Shown here piece after piece: positions 48,522 to 59,597 of a stretch of DNA of 64,000 bases. Source of the DNA: Watersipora subatra. Lineage: Eukaryota; Bryozoa; Gymnolaemata; Cheilostomatida; Watersiporidae. The stretch covers positions 14,679,869 through 14,743,868 of the forward strand of contig NC_088711.1 of the NCBI RefSeq assembly GCF_963576615.1, given 5' to 3'. The notes below the pieces were generated by a model that saw nothing but the letters and a program-made list of their open reading frames with translations, was not told the origin of the DNA and made no database searches. Made by a program: the position numbers and the translations under genes. Numbering within the stretch: position 1 is the first letter of the stretch; every line of letters starts with the position of its first letter.

Positions 48522-49236
48522 AGGCGGTGTGTATTGACTAGGCACATGCTTAGTATATTATGGATAGGGACACATTTCAAATGTTGATTTTACTAATGGG
48601 TATTTATAGTCTGGCTCCATCATTATTGCACTTGATTTGGCAAACATTTCGAAGGGTCCTGGAATATAATTCTTTAGGCACACATAGATAATGTCACGAT
48701 GCGCTGCAAACAATTTATGTATATATCATAGTAATATTTTTGTCTCTCTGGTTTTGTTTTAGCTTTATATGCAACTGTCATTGCTCAATCTGTCTCGATG
48801 CATAGCTGCTTTATCCCTGATCATTGCTCAAACAAATCTCTAAGTTCTTTGATGTTATAAATATATGAATATATTTATGTAGACAGTTTCCAGTACTAGT
48901 TACATTACATTAAATTTCATGATAAACTATCGACTGTTGACCCTGTCAGAGGTTACTACCAAGCTTATAAAATACAGAAGCAGAAAATATGTATATTTCA
49001 GGCAAATTACCTTATTATCAAGCATAATCGTGATAAATATGTTATTGTAAGATACCCGAGAGAGCTTAAAATATAAAATTCTAAAATCATTCTCAAAATA
49101 TGGCAAGAGATGAATCCAAATGAAGAAACTGTGATCCCAACCGACCAAATGTTATATTGCAAGCGACGCCGCAGCAATAAACTTGGGAGAAAGCTCATCC
49201 GCTCTCGCCTTGATCCATATCAGATATTTCGCTGTA
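48522..49236. other. SPMIP4 3' region
   Basis: Presumed 3' untranslated and intergenic sequence. An AATAAA occurs at 49176-49181 and ATTAAA near 48909. Nothing else recognised. Confidence 0.4.
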
Positions 49237-49675
49237 ACATATCAGTAAACACGACATATCAGTAAACACGACATGTCAGTAAACATGACATGTCAGTAAA
49301 CATGACATATCAGTAAACACGACATATCAATAAACACGACATACCGGCAATCATGACATATCGGTAAACATGACATATCTATAAACACGACATATCAGTA
49401 AACATGACATACCAGTAATCATGACATATCAGTTAACACGACATATCAGTAAACACGACATACCGGCAATCATGACATATCGGTAAACATGACATATCTA
49501 TAAACACGACATATCGGTAAACACGACATATCAGTAAACACGACATATCAGTAAACACGCCATATCAGTAAACACGACATATCAGTAAACACGCCATATC
49601 AGTAAACACGACATATCAGTAAACACGACATAACAGTAAACACGCCATATCAGTGAACATGACATATAGGCAAAC
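49237..49675. repeat. 17-bp minisatellite with 119-bp higher-order period
   Basis: About 26 units of ACGACATATCAGTAAAC. The variant block ATACCGGCAATCATGACATA followed by the CTATAAAC variant recurs at 49341 and 49460, a spacing of 119 bp (7 units), so part of the array grew by block duplication. It lies between the convergent SPMIP4 and zinc-finger genes. Confidence 0.95.
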
Positions 49676-50485
49676 CTGTACACACCATCACCTGAGCTTG
49701 CTAATATTCCAACTTATGACGTAAAATTGGAGCAAATATTTGATTCTATATCCGAACTACCTTTGACATGACATTTAAAAAGTCACTATGCAGAGGAAAG
49801 TAAATACTGGAAAGCTATATAAGCAGTTTGTTCAAACTTTACTGAGTCCATGCTAGAGTAAGTTGTACTTTGTTCATCTGTTTCCGAAATAAAGTATCAG
49901 AAAAAAAACTCTTCACTGATTACTACTTCCATTAATTCAGTTTTTACACGTAATATAGTTTTGTACAAAGTTTAATAAAATAAACTTGTTTTAATGCTAT
50001 GAGTTATTACTTGCAGTAGTTAACCTAGAGTTTAAAATGTGGAATGAATTAAACTAATCAGTGTGTCGCATAGAGATCTTTGCTCAAGCATAGAACGGTT
50101 TGAATATAAAGAAGCTGATCTCGGAATGAATTATCTTCATATATATTAATTCATATGGTCTCAGTTGGGCTGCTTTAAAATAGTGCCGTATCCATTCTAG
50201 AGAAAGGAAATTTGCTCCATTGTGACATTGTTTGTTAATAAGTTGCAAGTTTCTGGTTTGAATAACATTGAAAAGCTAAATATGCCATTCAAAAACTATA
50301 AATGGCAAAAGTACAATGTTAATTAATTAATAATTGAAATGTCTAAAAGGTCATATACCAGTTTGTTTTAACGCTTTTCTGCTGCTATCAAGGATGCTGT
50401 TTCATTCATTGACTATGAAGTAAATTCAAAAGTAAAAGAACATGGAAAAAAATGAATAACATGTATGATACTTTGAAATACTCGT
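49676..50485. other. Intergenic, downstream of zinc-finger gene
   Basis: No exon recognised. Further 3' exons of the minus-strand zinc-finger gene, if any, could lie here or beyond, but I could not identify one. Confidence 0.35.
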
Positions 50486-53400
50486 TCAGGAACCATACCT
50501 TTGATATGGACTGCCTCCATGTTGATTTTCTGATGAACAATAATTGGTACTTTCTCCAACTTCCTCTCGAGAAAATGTTGAGGAGGCGGCGACATTAAAA
50601 TCACTCCTGCTGGCGGCAGCAGCAGGAGTGCTGTTGCCGTCCTTTTTTTCCTCTTCTTCGTCTTCATCATCACTAAATGTAACCATGAACTTCAAGTCTG
50701 GCTTCTTCACGGCACCGTTAGGTCCGGCTCGAATGCTCTCCTCTACCACCCGCTCCAACAAAGACCTGAGGTTGAGTTTAGGTGCGCATTCAGCAGATTC
50801 GTGTTCATCTTCGCTTTTCATGAATATCATCTCTGCTAAATTCAGAGTTTTTCCACCAGCCATCTTCTCACATTCTTTAGCCAACGACTGGCCAAATGTC
50901 TTCTGCGACAGCGGTGAAGCTGTTGAATAACCAGTACTAACGAAACTAGTTGGCGACGAGAGATGATCAGAAGAGCTTGACATAGAGGCACTACGACGCC
51001 GATCAGACGACGAGCTCGGAGAGCTTCCAATTTTCAGAAGCATGCTGTCAGGAACTGATTGCGGAGATCGTTTCCCATTGGTGTTAGATGTTGCCAATCG
51101 TGGGTGACGCTCAGCCATATGGGCTGTGTGGGAGAGCTTGAGCTTGAAAGCCAAACCACAGATGGTGCAAATATGAATATAGAGAAGATCGTGAAGAGGT
51201 AAGTGCTCTTGCAAAGCTACAGGGTCACTAAACAGTCTACTGCAGTGAATACAACAAGGTTGTGACTTGTGCTCAAACACGTGTTGTTCAAAAATAGCTT
51301 TGAGATGCACTTCACACTGATATCCACAATATGAGCAGTGCAACTTCCTGTCACTTGAGTGTGGTAGGACATCGAACCCGCATTGCATGAAGCCTGGAGA
51401 AGTATTTACATTGCACTGGTATTGTTGGGGGTGGGGCAGCACAAGCCCTGTCTGAATGCTTGAACCTCTTGTATGAGATTCTTGAGTACTTTCTACAAGA
51501 ACATAAAATGTGTTCAAACCAAAGAATTATCATCAAATTATGATTATATAAATATTATTGAGTATATATAAATTAAAATATTAATAATAATAATTAACAA
51601 TCATATTTAATTAATAATAATTTCAATATACTAATTAATAATAAATTTACAATATTAGTAAATTATTTATATAAATTATAGTTGCATTTTATCCAGTATA
51701 TTGCAGAGTGAAAACAAAGGTTTACAGCTGCCAATCAGTTAATTATGCTGCTGAAGAGATCCACTACCAATCATGTAATTTTAAGCAGATTCTTAAAAAT
51801 CCAGAATACAAATATGTTTGTAAAGATGATAAACTTGATTGGCGAATTCAACTAAGTAAAGTGGCATATCTTGCTTTTTAAAAAACCATGTCGATACTAT
51901 AGTGAAAGTTGGCAGACTGACAATATAAGATGACGTTTGTAAATAACGTATGAATTTCCCTTTCCGACTTAAATACCAGGCAGCATCTGTCTGGAGCTAG
52001 TTCATGCAAGACACAGCAAATATCGACTGTTTGATTGTGTGTGAGCAATCGCTCGAAGATCGAGTACGTCTGCTTGCTAACTGCCAGCAGAGGTTGTGTG
52101 TGTTTTAAGAGTATTGGTACAACGAACAATAGCTCTGTGATCTTGGCTGAACATGTCTGAGTGTTGCGACAAAGGAACCTCGACGGCTGGAGACGTGACC
52201 AGTTGCAGAAATCAATTTAAGGTGGGCTGTCATTCCTGTCACTACCAGTAGCATTTTTTAAGAATTCAAGTCCACACTGTTGTGTGAAGGTTAGGCGTTC
52301 TAGACCAATAGGCTGTGACTTTATGATTATTGGATACTGAACTAGGATAATTTATACAGTCAAGCCACAAAACTCAATGTTAATTTGTTTTGAGATTTTC
52401 TCCGAATATTAAAATACCAATCACTGAAGCAAATATTGTCAACTGAATACAGTAAAACCTTGAATTTACAAATTTGTCAAATTTGAGCGAGCAATTGTCT
52501 AACCAAGAGGAGTAATTTCCAACGCACGACATCCAAAATTTTTCTAAACATTAATGTTTTGCAACTAAAAGCAAATCAGCTGGTAGAAAGTGGTAATCCA
52601 ACACGTGCAATGAGCTCCACTTTCAGTGTTTTATATAAGCTGCAAAAGCGGAGTGCAAAGACGCCCTATCACGAAGCAATTAGAGAATACTAACCTAGCG
52701 GTTGTAAGTTAAAGTTAGTTACACCAAGAATTAATATCATTCACTGTCTCATCAAACTTGCACATTTATAATGTTTAGGTGGTAAAAATGAGCTGAATTG
52801 ACCAAAATTGTGAATAGAATTGGACACAAGCATTGCAGCAAGATGAGCAGGTAAAGCAATTTCAGCTCAGTTATTAAAACGAGCAAATCAATCCTTTTCT
52901 TCGACACCAATAAAAATATCAACTATTGACCTTGATAACCTTCAAGTGCAAATTACTTAATATCTCGAATAAAAAACATTTAAAAAAGAAGACAAGTTGA
53001 AAGAACATTATTGACATATTAATCACCTCCACAAGGGGCATATTAATCACCTGCACAAGGGGCATATTAATCACCTGCACAAGGAGCATATTAATCACCT
53101 GCACAAGGGGCATATTAATCACCTGCACAAGGGGCATATTAATCACCTGCACAAGGAGCATATTAATCACCTGCACAAGGAGCATATTAATCACCTGCAC
53201 AAGGAGCATATTAATCACCTGCACAAGGAGCATATTAATCACCTGCACAAGGGGCATATTAACCACCTGCACAAGGGGCATATTAATCACCTGCACAAGG
53301 GGCATATTAATCACCTGCACAAGGGGCATATTAATCACCTGCACAAGGAGCATATTAATCACCTGCACAAGGAGCATATTAATCACCTGCACAAGGAGCA

Positions 53401-53702
53401 TATTAATCACCTGCACAAGGAGCATATTAATCACCTGCACAAGGAGCACAGCTAGCTGTCTTAGCAACTGACAAGTCCAGAGGAACTGAAGAGTCGGAAG
53501 GCTTGGCAGGCTTAACACTCAAGTCCAAAGGTTCAGCAGCAACAGCAGGGGCAGCAGCGGCAGCAGGAGGAACAACAGAGAAAGGATGCATCGTAGAGTT
53601 AGGTCGATGGAGAGCCTCCTTGAATGGATCCTCTCTTCCGAATGGAAACGATCTTAACTGCTGCGGCCCTCTTAACCATGAGTGAAAATTGGCTGGGTTC
53701 AT
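50486..53702 (-). CDS. C2H2 zinc-finger protein with PLDLS motifs
   Basis: Two coding exons: 53435-53702 and 50486-51492. Exon 1 follows an acceptor (TTTGTTAG) 5 bp before the ATG at 53702, so a 5' untranslated exon lies upstream. It encodes 89 residues starting MNPANFHSW, with an alanine run and two PLDLSV motifs (PLDLSVKP, PLDLSVAK), the CtBP corepressor-binding type. Its donor TGTGCAG|GTGATT matches in phase 1 to the acceptor TTCTTGTAG at 51493. Exon 2 carries three C2H2 fingers (about residues 142-164, 168-190, 202-225; CSYC, CIHC, CTIC starts), a serine-rich middle (SSSSDRRRS) and an acidic DDEDEEEEKK tract. The frame stops at 50486; alternatively a donor CAAAG|GTATGG after 50499 could lead to more exons. 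Probably a nuclear transcriptional repressor; no orthologue recognised. Confidence 0.75.
51493..53014. other. Zinc-finger gene intron
   Basis: No exon established. An 83-codon open frame on the minus strand (51878-52129) has no recognised family. At 52599-52684 lies one copy of a roughly 85-bp direct repeat (other copy 54407-54492, core GCAATGAGCTCCAC, AGCTGCAAAAGC, GAGTGCAAAGAC). Confidence 0.4.
53015..53447 (-). repeat. 24-bp minisatellite of splice-donor units abutting exon 1
   Basis: About 18 units. On the minus strand (the gene's sense strand) each unit reads TGTGCAGGTGATTAATATGC, followed by a CCCT or TCCT variant, and so carries CAG|GTGATT. The unit at the array's high-coordinate edge is the actual end of coding exon 1 (CAPCAG). 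If a later unit's donor were used, the extra sequence begins GTGATTAA and brings an immediate in-frame stop. Confidence 0.95.
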
Positions 53703-54882
53703 AGTGCCTAACAAATAGATATTGTGGTATTTGATGAGGCACAAGGCCCAGGAACACTAAATATCGGTGTTAAAGTCACTCATAAAAATAATCTCTTATT
53801 TCCTGTTGTCTGGATGTTTAACAACACATTAAAAATATCTAAATATCCATGTCGTACTATCATGCTGGCCTCCGAGAAACAATGTTGAAACCTTGAATAC
53901 AAATTTTGCTACTGATAGAAACTTGAATGTATCTTTTGACAAACCGTGTAAGTTTTTGTGAAATAGCAAGTGGGTGTGACTAAAGAATATCTCTACTTTT
54001 TAGTGTTGGTACATATATAATGCCGGTGTAATTATGGCAACTGAAAACAGGCTATCAAGGGTGTTACTATTATTATAATATTATGTAATTATCTATGATA
54101 ATTTTTCATCACTATATAAAAACACAAAACAGTAGAACAAACAAGTTTTAAATGAATGACATCATATGAATTAATTACATTAATTAAACTGTTAAAAGGT
54201 GAACATATTTTTCGGTGACCCTGAAAAATTAGAATGAGGAATGACTGAAATTGTTGAATCATTTAATGTTACTAAAAATTATTCAAAGGCTGTTGAACAC
54301 TTTGGCATATGAGGATGAGATGGAAATGTGTTTTTGTCGGGGCCTTGATTACCTGACCACTGCACTGTGACCTTGACGCTTCTCGACCATCTTAAGCTGC
54401 TCGTAATCACCCAACATGTGCAATGAGCTCCACCTTCATTGTTATATACAAGCTGCAAAAGCAGAGTGCAAAGACACCCTATCACAAAACAATTTTCAGA
54501 AAGTTCTGCCTATGCAAACCAGTCCTCTACCAAAAATAGCAAGTAAATTGGAAAAACACGGACACATATATACGTAAATTGCCTAGTTTTGTTTAAGAAT
54601 GGAGTAAACGAATATGAAAAATCTGTAATTGATGGAATATTATCCTCTCTCAATCTTACACTTTTTTGCACAATGTCTGGTATTATGTGTTAAACCAATG
54701 TGATGCACTGTTAAAAAGACCTTCATTTGTCTGGGTGGCAAACTGCATTTAATGGACATTAGTATCTAAAGACTACTAGTTAGCCATTTAAGACTGTTAG
54801 TAAGAATGGCCATTTCATGTGATCAATACATAGCACTTTGTCTATATGATACCCTAAACATCTTGATGTTAAATACAGAAAA
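53703..54882. other. Upstream of zinc-finger gene
   Basis: Promoter and first untranslated exon of the zinc-finger gene should lie here but could not be located. It contains the second copy (54407-54492) of the 85-bp direct repeat. Confidence 0.35.
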
Positions 54883-55263
54883 ATGTGCACCAGTATGGCC
54901 ATTAAAGGACAGTTCCCGCAGAAGTTCATTTTAATCACTCGTCGACTTTCGATGACCGTCGAAAGGAACCTTCTACAACAGTCGAAAAGAATTTTCGACA
55001 GTTGTCGAAAGGAAGCTCACAACTTGCGAGTTCTGAGACTTATATATATAGATGAAATGTCTCAAAATACACTGTCCGTGCATGACAAAACCTCAAATGT
55101 TGAATTGCTGAAGGAAACACTACAGCTAATGACCATGAATGTGACTACCAATGACGCATATATTTCCGACACTGAATGCAAACTGAAGGTGACCAAGCAC
55201 AGCTGGCGTAACATCCTGCTATTGAACACTACAAAAATTGCTGCCAAACTCGTGAACACATAA
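54883..55263 (+). CDS. Hypothetical open frame, 126 codons
   Basis: An uninterrupted frame from ATG to TAA ending just before a Tigger-like element. The product is unrecognised, with no transmembrane or signal segment. The stretch 54940-55015 is rich in GTCGAAA/TTTCGAC inverted motifs, which is unusual for coding sequence. No splice sites or codon evidence favour a gene; it may be chance. Confidence 0.2.
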   Translation: MCTSMAIKGQFPQKFILITRRLSMTVERNLLQQSKRIFDSCRKEAHNLRVLRLIYIDEMSQNTLSVHDKTSNVELLKETLQLMTMNVTTNDAYISDTECKLKVTKHSWRNILLLNTTKIAAKLVNT

Positions 55264-55270
55264 TAAAACA

Positions 55271-55967
55271 CAGTCAGACCCCTACATACGAGTGCCCCAA
55301 CATATGAGAAACTCGAGCTACAAGCTGACTTTGGAGCAAATTTTTTCCTTGAGATATGAGTAATCTTTGAGATACGAGCACACGGGCTGGTTTCTCGATG
55401 GCCACTAAATGGCCAAGCATGTGAGAAGTCATTTTCGAAAACAGCATTGCTCAGTCTTTCTTCTATCAGTTTGAAAATTTTTTAAAGGTTGGCTAAAAGC
55501 TACAGTGAACGCGAGGTAAAACATGGCTAAATGAAAACAATTACTTAAAACCAAACGTCAAAATTAAGTAAGTTTTGTGAAATATTAAAACCTCGCTTCA
55601 AGTGTGTATTTAGTAAGCTATATTCATTCAAGTTAAATTAAAAGTTTCTATTACGTATGGTCACAACAGTTAAGTGTACAGAACCACAGCGTCTGTCTCA
55701 AAGGTAAAAACTCCATAAAGTAGTGTACATAGTGATGTTACATTTTATTGCAGACCATAACCACCAATAAGAATAACAACCAAATAAGTATGTTTTTGTT
55801 AACACATGGACTGATTTACAACAATTAAAAACACGTTTTTCCAAGGTAATATCCTGTCTAGGTATTTTTTCATAGTATGCTAACAGATTAATTTGTACTT
55901 AGATATTTTATATAGGAAATAGAGCCTTGAGATGCGAGTAAATTGACATATGCGCTCAGTATGACCG
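55271..55967. mobile_element. Diverged Tigger-like element
   Basis: The left end CAGTCAGACCCCTACATACG, followed by GAGTGCCCCAACATATGAGAA, resembles the element at 3913-5146 (CAGTAATACTTCAACTTACG, GAGTGCTCCAACGTACGAGAA). The right end GAGTAAATTGACATATGCGC and ATGACCGTG also match in degraded form. No open transposase. Confidence 0.7.
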
Positions 55968-57634
55968 TGTTAGGTTGCTTCAATTATCATGGTTGGTTTC
56001 AAAAAATTAAATGTAAAGCTACATGCTGCTAAGGCTTGGTATAATGAATGGGTCAACAACTGCAAAATGCTCATGAATTTTATGTACTTGTTCAAGGTCA
56101 TTTATAAAGGTTAGTAAGTACTGCTATGATTAGAGTTCATATCGAAAGTATTAATATTAATTTTATCAATGATATAGTCAATTGTGAGGGAGTGAATTAG
56201 GGAAACTAAGTCCTAGTATATTAAAGATGTGGTTGCGTCAAAAATGTCGATTTAATGAAATTAAGACCCATAAAAGGCTAAAACATCAGCTACAATTTGG
56301 TGCCATTTTCGTCTTTGTAGACCAACCCTGTCCAGAGATATATGCGTTTGAATAAAGCCCTCTTTTAGAAAGCTCACGTTCCAGCGGGTGCTTCTTTCGT
56401 GACGTCACTAGTGATGCATCTGAAAAGAAACCACGACCGATAAACATAAGGTCGCTTCATTAGCACGAAATTTTTTATATAGGTCGTAATAAATGTTATC
56501 ACTCGTAAAATGCGTTGTCTGTGATCTCAACTTTAGGGATTTTACTCTATTATTAAATCGCATGGACATCGATATTTACTAAATTAATTAACATCGTTAC
56601 TTTGATGATTTACTCGATCGACACGTTTTATTGGCAAACAACATAATTGTAAAAATCGCTGTGAAGTTACTGCGAAGGTGACTCGGAGTTTTCTGGGCAT
56701 CGGGTGGTTAAAGTTCTACGGAGGAAGACCGGAGAATGGAGGTAAATTTATCTTTTACTTTGAGTCTCCTATAGAGTTTCCTGTTGAGTTTACATTCAGA
56801 TTATATTTCCCTGTTTGAGGCTAAAATGTAATTTCCTGCGCATGCGAGATACGTATGTACAGTGAGTTCTTGACGGCTTCTCTTTAATCCATGGCATCTA
56901 GCAATACAATGGCTTAGATTAATGAATATACTAAAGGTAATATTTTAGTACTCATTAATACATGTATTAATTAATAAAATTATAACTTTTTGCTATCACT
57001 AATCATCGTTTTATATATTTTATCGGTTCACCTAGCTGCATTTACTTCAAATTTTCTGTGGCAGTTTTATCTAGTAAATTGGATTTATGATTTGACTTTA
57101 GATGTTCACTTCTCACTTGTAGAAAGTGAAGAAAATCGATTGATCAATGCAAATCTTTAACTTTCAGAACCAAAGCTTCGAATCGTTGGCTTGGCGTACT
57201 TGTGCCTTTGTTAAACATTTATTCGTTTTTAAAATTACACTCGCAATCTATCTAACTCCCAATTTGAAAGCTTTCAGTAGATACGCGTTAGAATGAAATA
57301 TCTATGAATGACATATATTTATTGCATTTGTTTTATTGAAAATAGGATGTTTATGTGGTCCCACCCGCCGAAGCAGCTTTGTCAGTGTGGAAACTGCCAT
57401 AAATGGGAAAGAGAGACTTGAATGTGTGCTGCATAAACCATGATGTTTTGTTTGAGTTTGTTGCAGTAGATGAATTTGTCTTATTGTATCAGCTAAAACC
57501 ATAGATATATATACCTAGATTGGCCAATAATAGCTAGTCCCATTGGTGGCCTTGTCAGACTTAAATGCCATGACGCAACGTCACTGTATTGTACCTTACG
57601 CTTGACTGACCGCAAGATTCATCATTAGTTTACA

Positions 57635-58570
57635 ATGGCTGAAGCTGAGAAGAGTGTGTCAGCTGCTACTAAGGTGAGTTTTTTACTACTTTTAATATCA
57701 AAGATAGGCTTGGAACTCCTAAATATTAGCTGTAAGGCTTTATAGTAAAAACTAGAACAGTTTTCATACCAATAGTGGACATATTTTCCCCATATTTGAC
57801 ACTTTGAAAAAATTATTGAAGACAATCAAATCAGCAGACATCATTGTTTGTCAAGTTACTATCAACTTCAACTTGTTTGATTCATTAACTGATTGACTCT
57901 CTCTTGGAAGGTTTCCTTAACTTTGCCCAAGGAGCTGCTTGTGTAATACTGCTACTTTGTGATGCTTGAGTCATTAATTTGGATACCATCTTGCTATAAA
58001 TCACTAAGTCAGAATGGAATTCATATTCATTGCTATTTTGGCAGCGATCTCACCATTATTCATCAAGCTCACAGACATCTGAGAGGACTAGTAAGAATTG
58101 CTGCGTTGCTTTTGGATGTTCCAATTATCCAAGAAAATGCTCAGAGAAAAGCTTCCACAGGTAGGACAATATAACAAACATTCACCCTGCTAATCGTTGG
58201 GAGAATTCATGAACATACTACATAAGCATGGCTTGGAGCATGGTTATCTTTGGCTATAATCAGGCTTAAAAGTTTCCATTATTGGACAAGGTTAATGCTA
58301 CACTTCTCAAAGGCAAAAAGTCAATAATCCAATGAGCAAAAAACACCACTAATTGTATGTATCTTTTATTACTTGTTAAGTTTTCCTACTGCTGCTGATC
58401 GCAAGGATGCCTGGATTAAAGCAGTGAGACGAGAACAGTGGGCCCCAAGTAAATCTTCTGTACTTTGTTCAGACCACTTCACTAGTGAAAGCTACCAAGT
58501 ATCACCTGGTATTGGGAAAAAAGCTAGATTGAAGGCCAATACCATACCAACATTAGAGTTTGTCTTTTAA
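57635..58570 (+). CDS. THAP-domain protein, truncated P-like transposase
   Basis: Exons 57635-57673, 58075-58160 and 58381-58570 chain in phase (315 nt, 104 residues). The protein starts MAEAEKSVSAATK and contains a complete C2CH THAP zinc finger: C-x4-C in CVAFGCSN, FPTAADRKDAWIKAVRR, then C-x2-H in VLCSDHF, ending near a TIPTLEF variant of the AVPTIF box. This is a site-specific DNA-binding domain, found at the N-terminus of P-element transposases. The frame ends right after the THAP domain because a Tigger fragment joins at 58562 and supplies the final residues and TAA; AATAAA at 58867-58872 also lies in that fragment. Such a product could bind element ends without cutting. Whether it is expressed is unknown. 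The exon 2 acceptor (CTCACAG) is chosen because it is open in phase; an alternative is GTAAG at 58095. Confidence 0.75.
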
Positions 58571-58949
58571 GGCATTGATAAAATTCAAATTTATCAAAGT
58601 CAACTGTTGTAATGAAGGATAACTTATATCTCCCTCTCTGGCAAATGCTAGCGTTAGCTGCTATTGTATGTATTTAATTTTACATTTTAAATAATCACAT
58701 TTCCTTGTATTATTTTTTGATTGTTGCCTTTTGAAAGCATGTGGTAAATTATGACAATAACCAACATCTTCTTTCTGTTACAATATCTTGTTTTGAGTGT
58801 TTTATTTGCATTTTTAGAGTATGGAAACCAAGCAATATACATGTATATTTAATTGTTCGATATATAAATAAATTGCACCAACATGCGAGTATATTAACAT
58901 ACGAGCTCAGTCTCGGAACGCATTAAGCTCGTAAGTTGAAGTATGACTG
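58562..58949 (+). mobile_element. Tigger 3' fragment inside the P-like element
   Basis: Aligns with 4755-5146 of the Tigger-like element, from GTTTGTCTTTTAA to the right terminus GTATGACTG followed by TA. The left part of the Tigger element is absent, so the junction at 58562 is a deletion or recombination point inside the THAP exon. Confidence 0.85.
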
Positions 58950-58950
58950 T

Positions 58951-59081
58951 ATAAGTTTTTAGCTTTTAAGAGCTTGTAATCACCTTCTCATATATTTCAC
59001 ACCTACAACACAACAGAGTAAGACATGGTGAATCTTATGATACCAAATAACTGCAATGTGAATTTTGTTGCAAGTCAACCT
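58951..59081 (+). mobile_element. Right arm of TTAA element B
   Basis: Matches 24820-24936: GCTTTTAAGAGCTTGTAATC through GCAAGTCAACCT, followed by TTAA at 59082-59085. It interrupts the transposase fragment that continues at 59086. Confidence 0.8.
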
Positions 59082-59382
59082 TTAACTTGCTTTTGCATAT
59101 TGTACAAATAACTTGGTATTGTCCTTTCGTGGCTGGCTTCTTAGTGGTGGCAATTAGTGCTAGCCTGGCAAAGTTTTTCATCAATCCAGCACTACTAAGC
59201 AACACTCTTGTCGCTTTCTCGCTGTGGTTGCAAACCTCAATCACCACAGGCGAAGACAAAGTCAAGCCACCCTGATTCTTAACTGTAATTAGGGAATTCG
59301 TTGCTTGGTTTACATCAACGTTGGTAACATCCACGATGCTAGTGATACAATCATTACACTTCAGCTTTGGTGACCTAGCCAG
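59082..59382 (-). pseudogene. C-terminal fragment of P/THAP-type transposase
   Basis: Minus-strand exon after acceptor ATTTTACAG (59383-59391). It contains KCNDCITS, SLITVKNQGGLTLSSPVV and EVCNHSEKATR, resembling the C-terminal region of P-element/THAP9-type transposases (C-x2-C, then KNRGGL-xxPS and a following EI-C segment). It ends where element B's right arm was inserted (ICTICKSK then TTAA). It lies opposite in strand to the THAP exons, so the element has been internally rearranged. Confidence 0.6.
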
Positions 59383-59528
59383 CTGTAAAATAATCATTCT
59401 GTCTCATTTTTGACTTCAGACATACTTGCATACTCATCATATTTAGTCATGTTTAGTTCAGCATATTAGTCTATTTACCTAGCCAAGGTCTGGCTCTTTG
59501 AGTGGGTGGGCTATTTCCCCTCCCCTCT

Positions 59529-59597
59529 CCATTCCCCTTCTCTCTTTTCCCCTTCTAACTTATTCTTTGGAGAAGGGGAAAAGAGAGAATGGGGATA
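59529..59597. repeat. Long perfect-type hairpin
   Basis: CCATTCCCCTTCTCTCTTTT (about 59529) and AAAAGAGAGAATGGGG (about 59579) form an almost perfect stem of about 25 bp with a loop near 59556-59567. It lies in the right part of the P-like element. Confidence 0.8.

Noticed and set aside
52153-52224. Short plus-strand frame MSECCDKGTSTAGD ending at a GTGGGC donor-like site
   Set aside because: No partner exon, no recognised family and it lies within an intron on the opposite strand; likely chance.
52919-53518. 199-codon minus-strand frame of repeated LVQVINM units
   Set aside because: This is translation of the 24-bp minisatellite in a frame other than that of the zinc-finger exon; no start or splice evidence.
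54883-55263. Confident protein-coding call for the 126-codon frame
   Set aside because: Kept only as a low-confidence hypothetical; inverted GTCGAAA motifs and lack of homology argue against a real gene.
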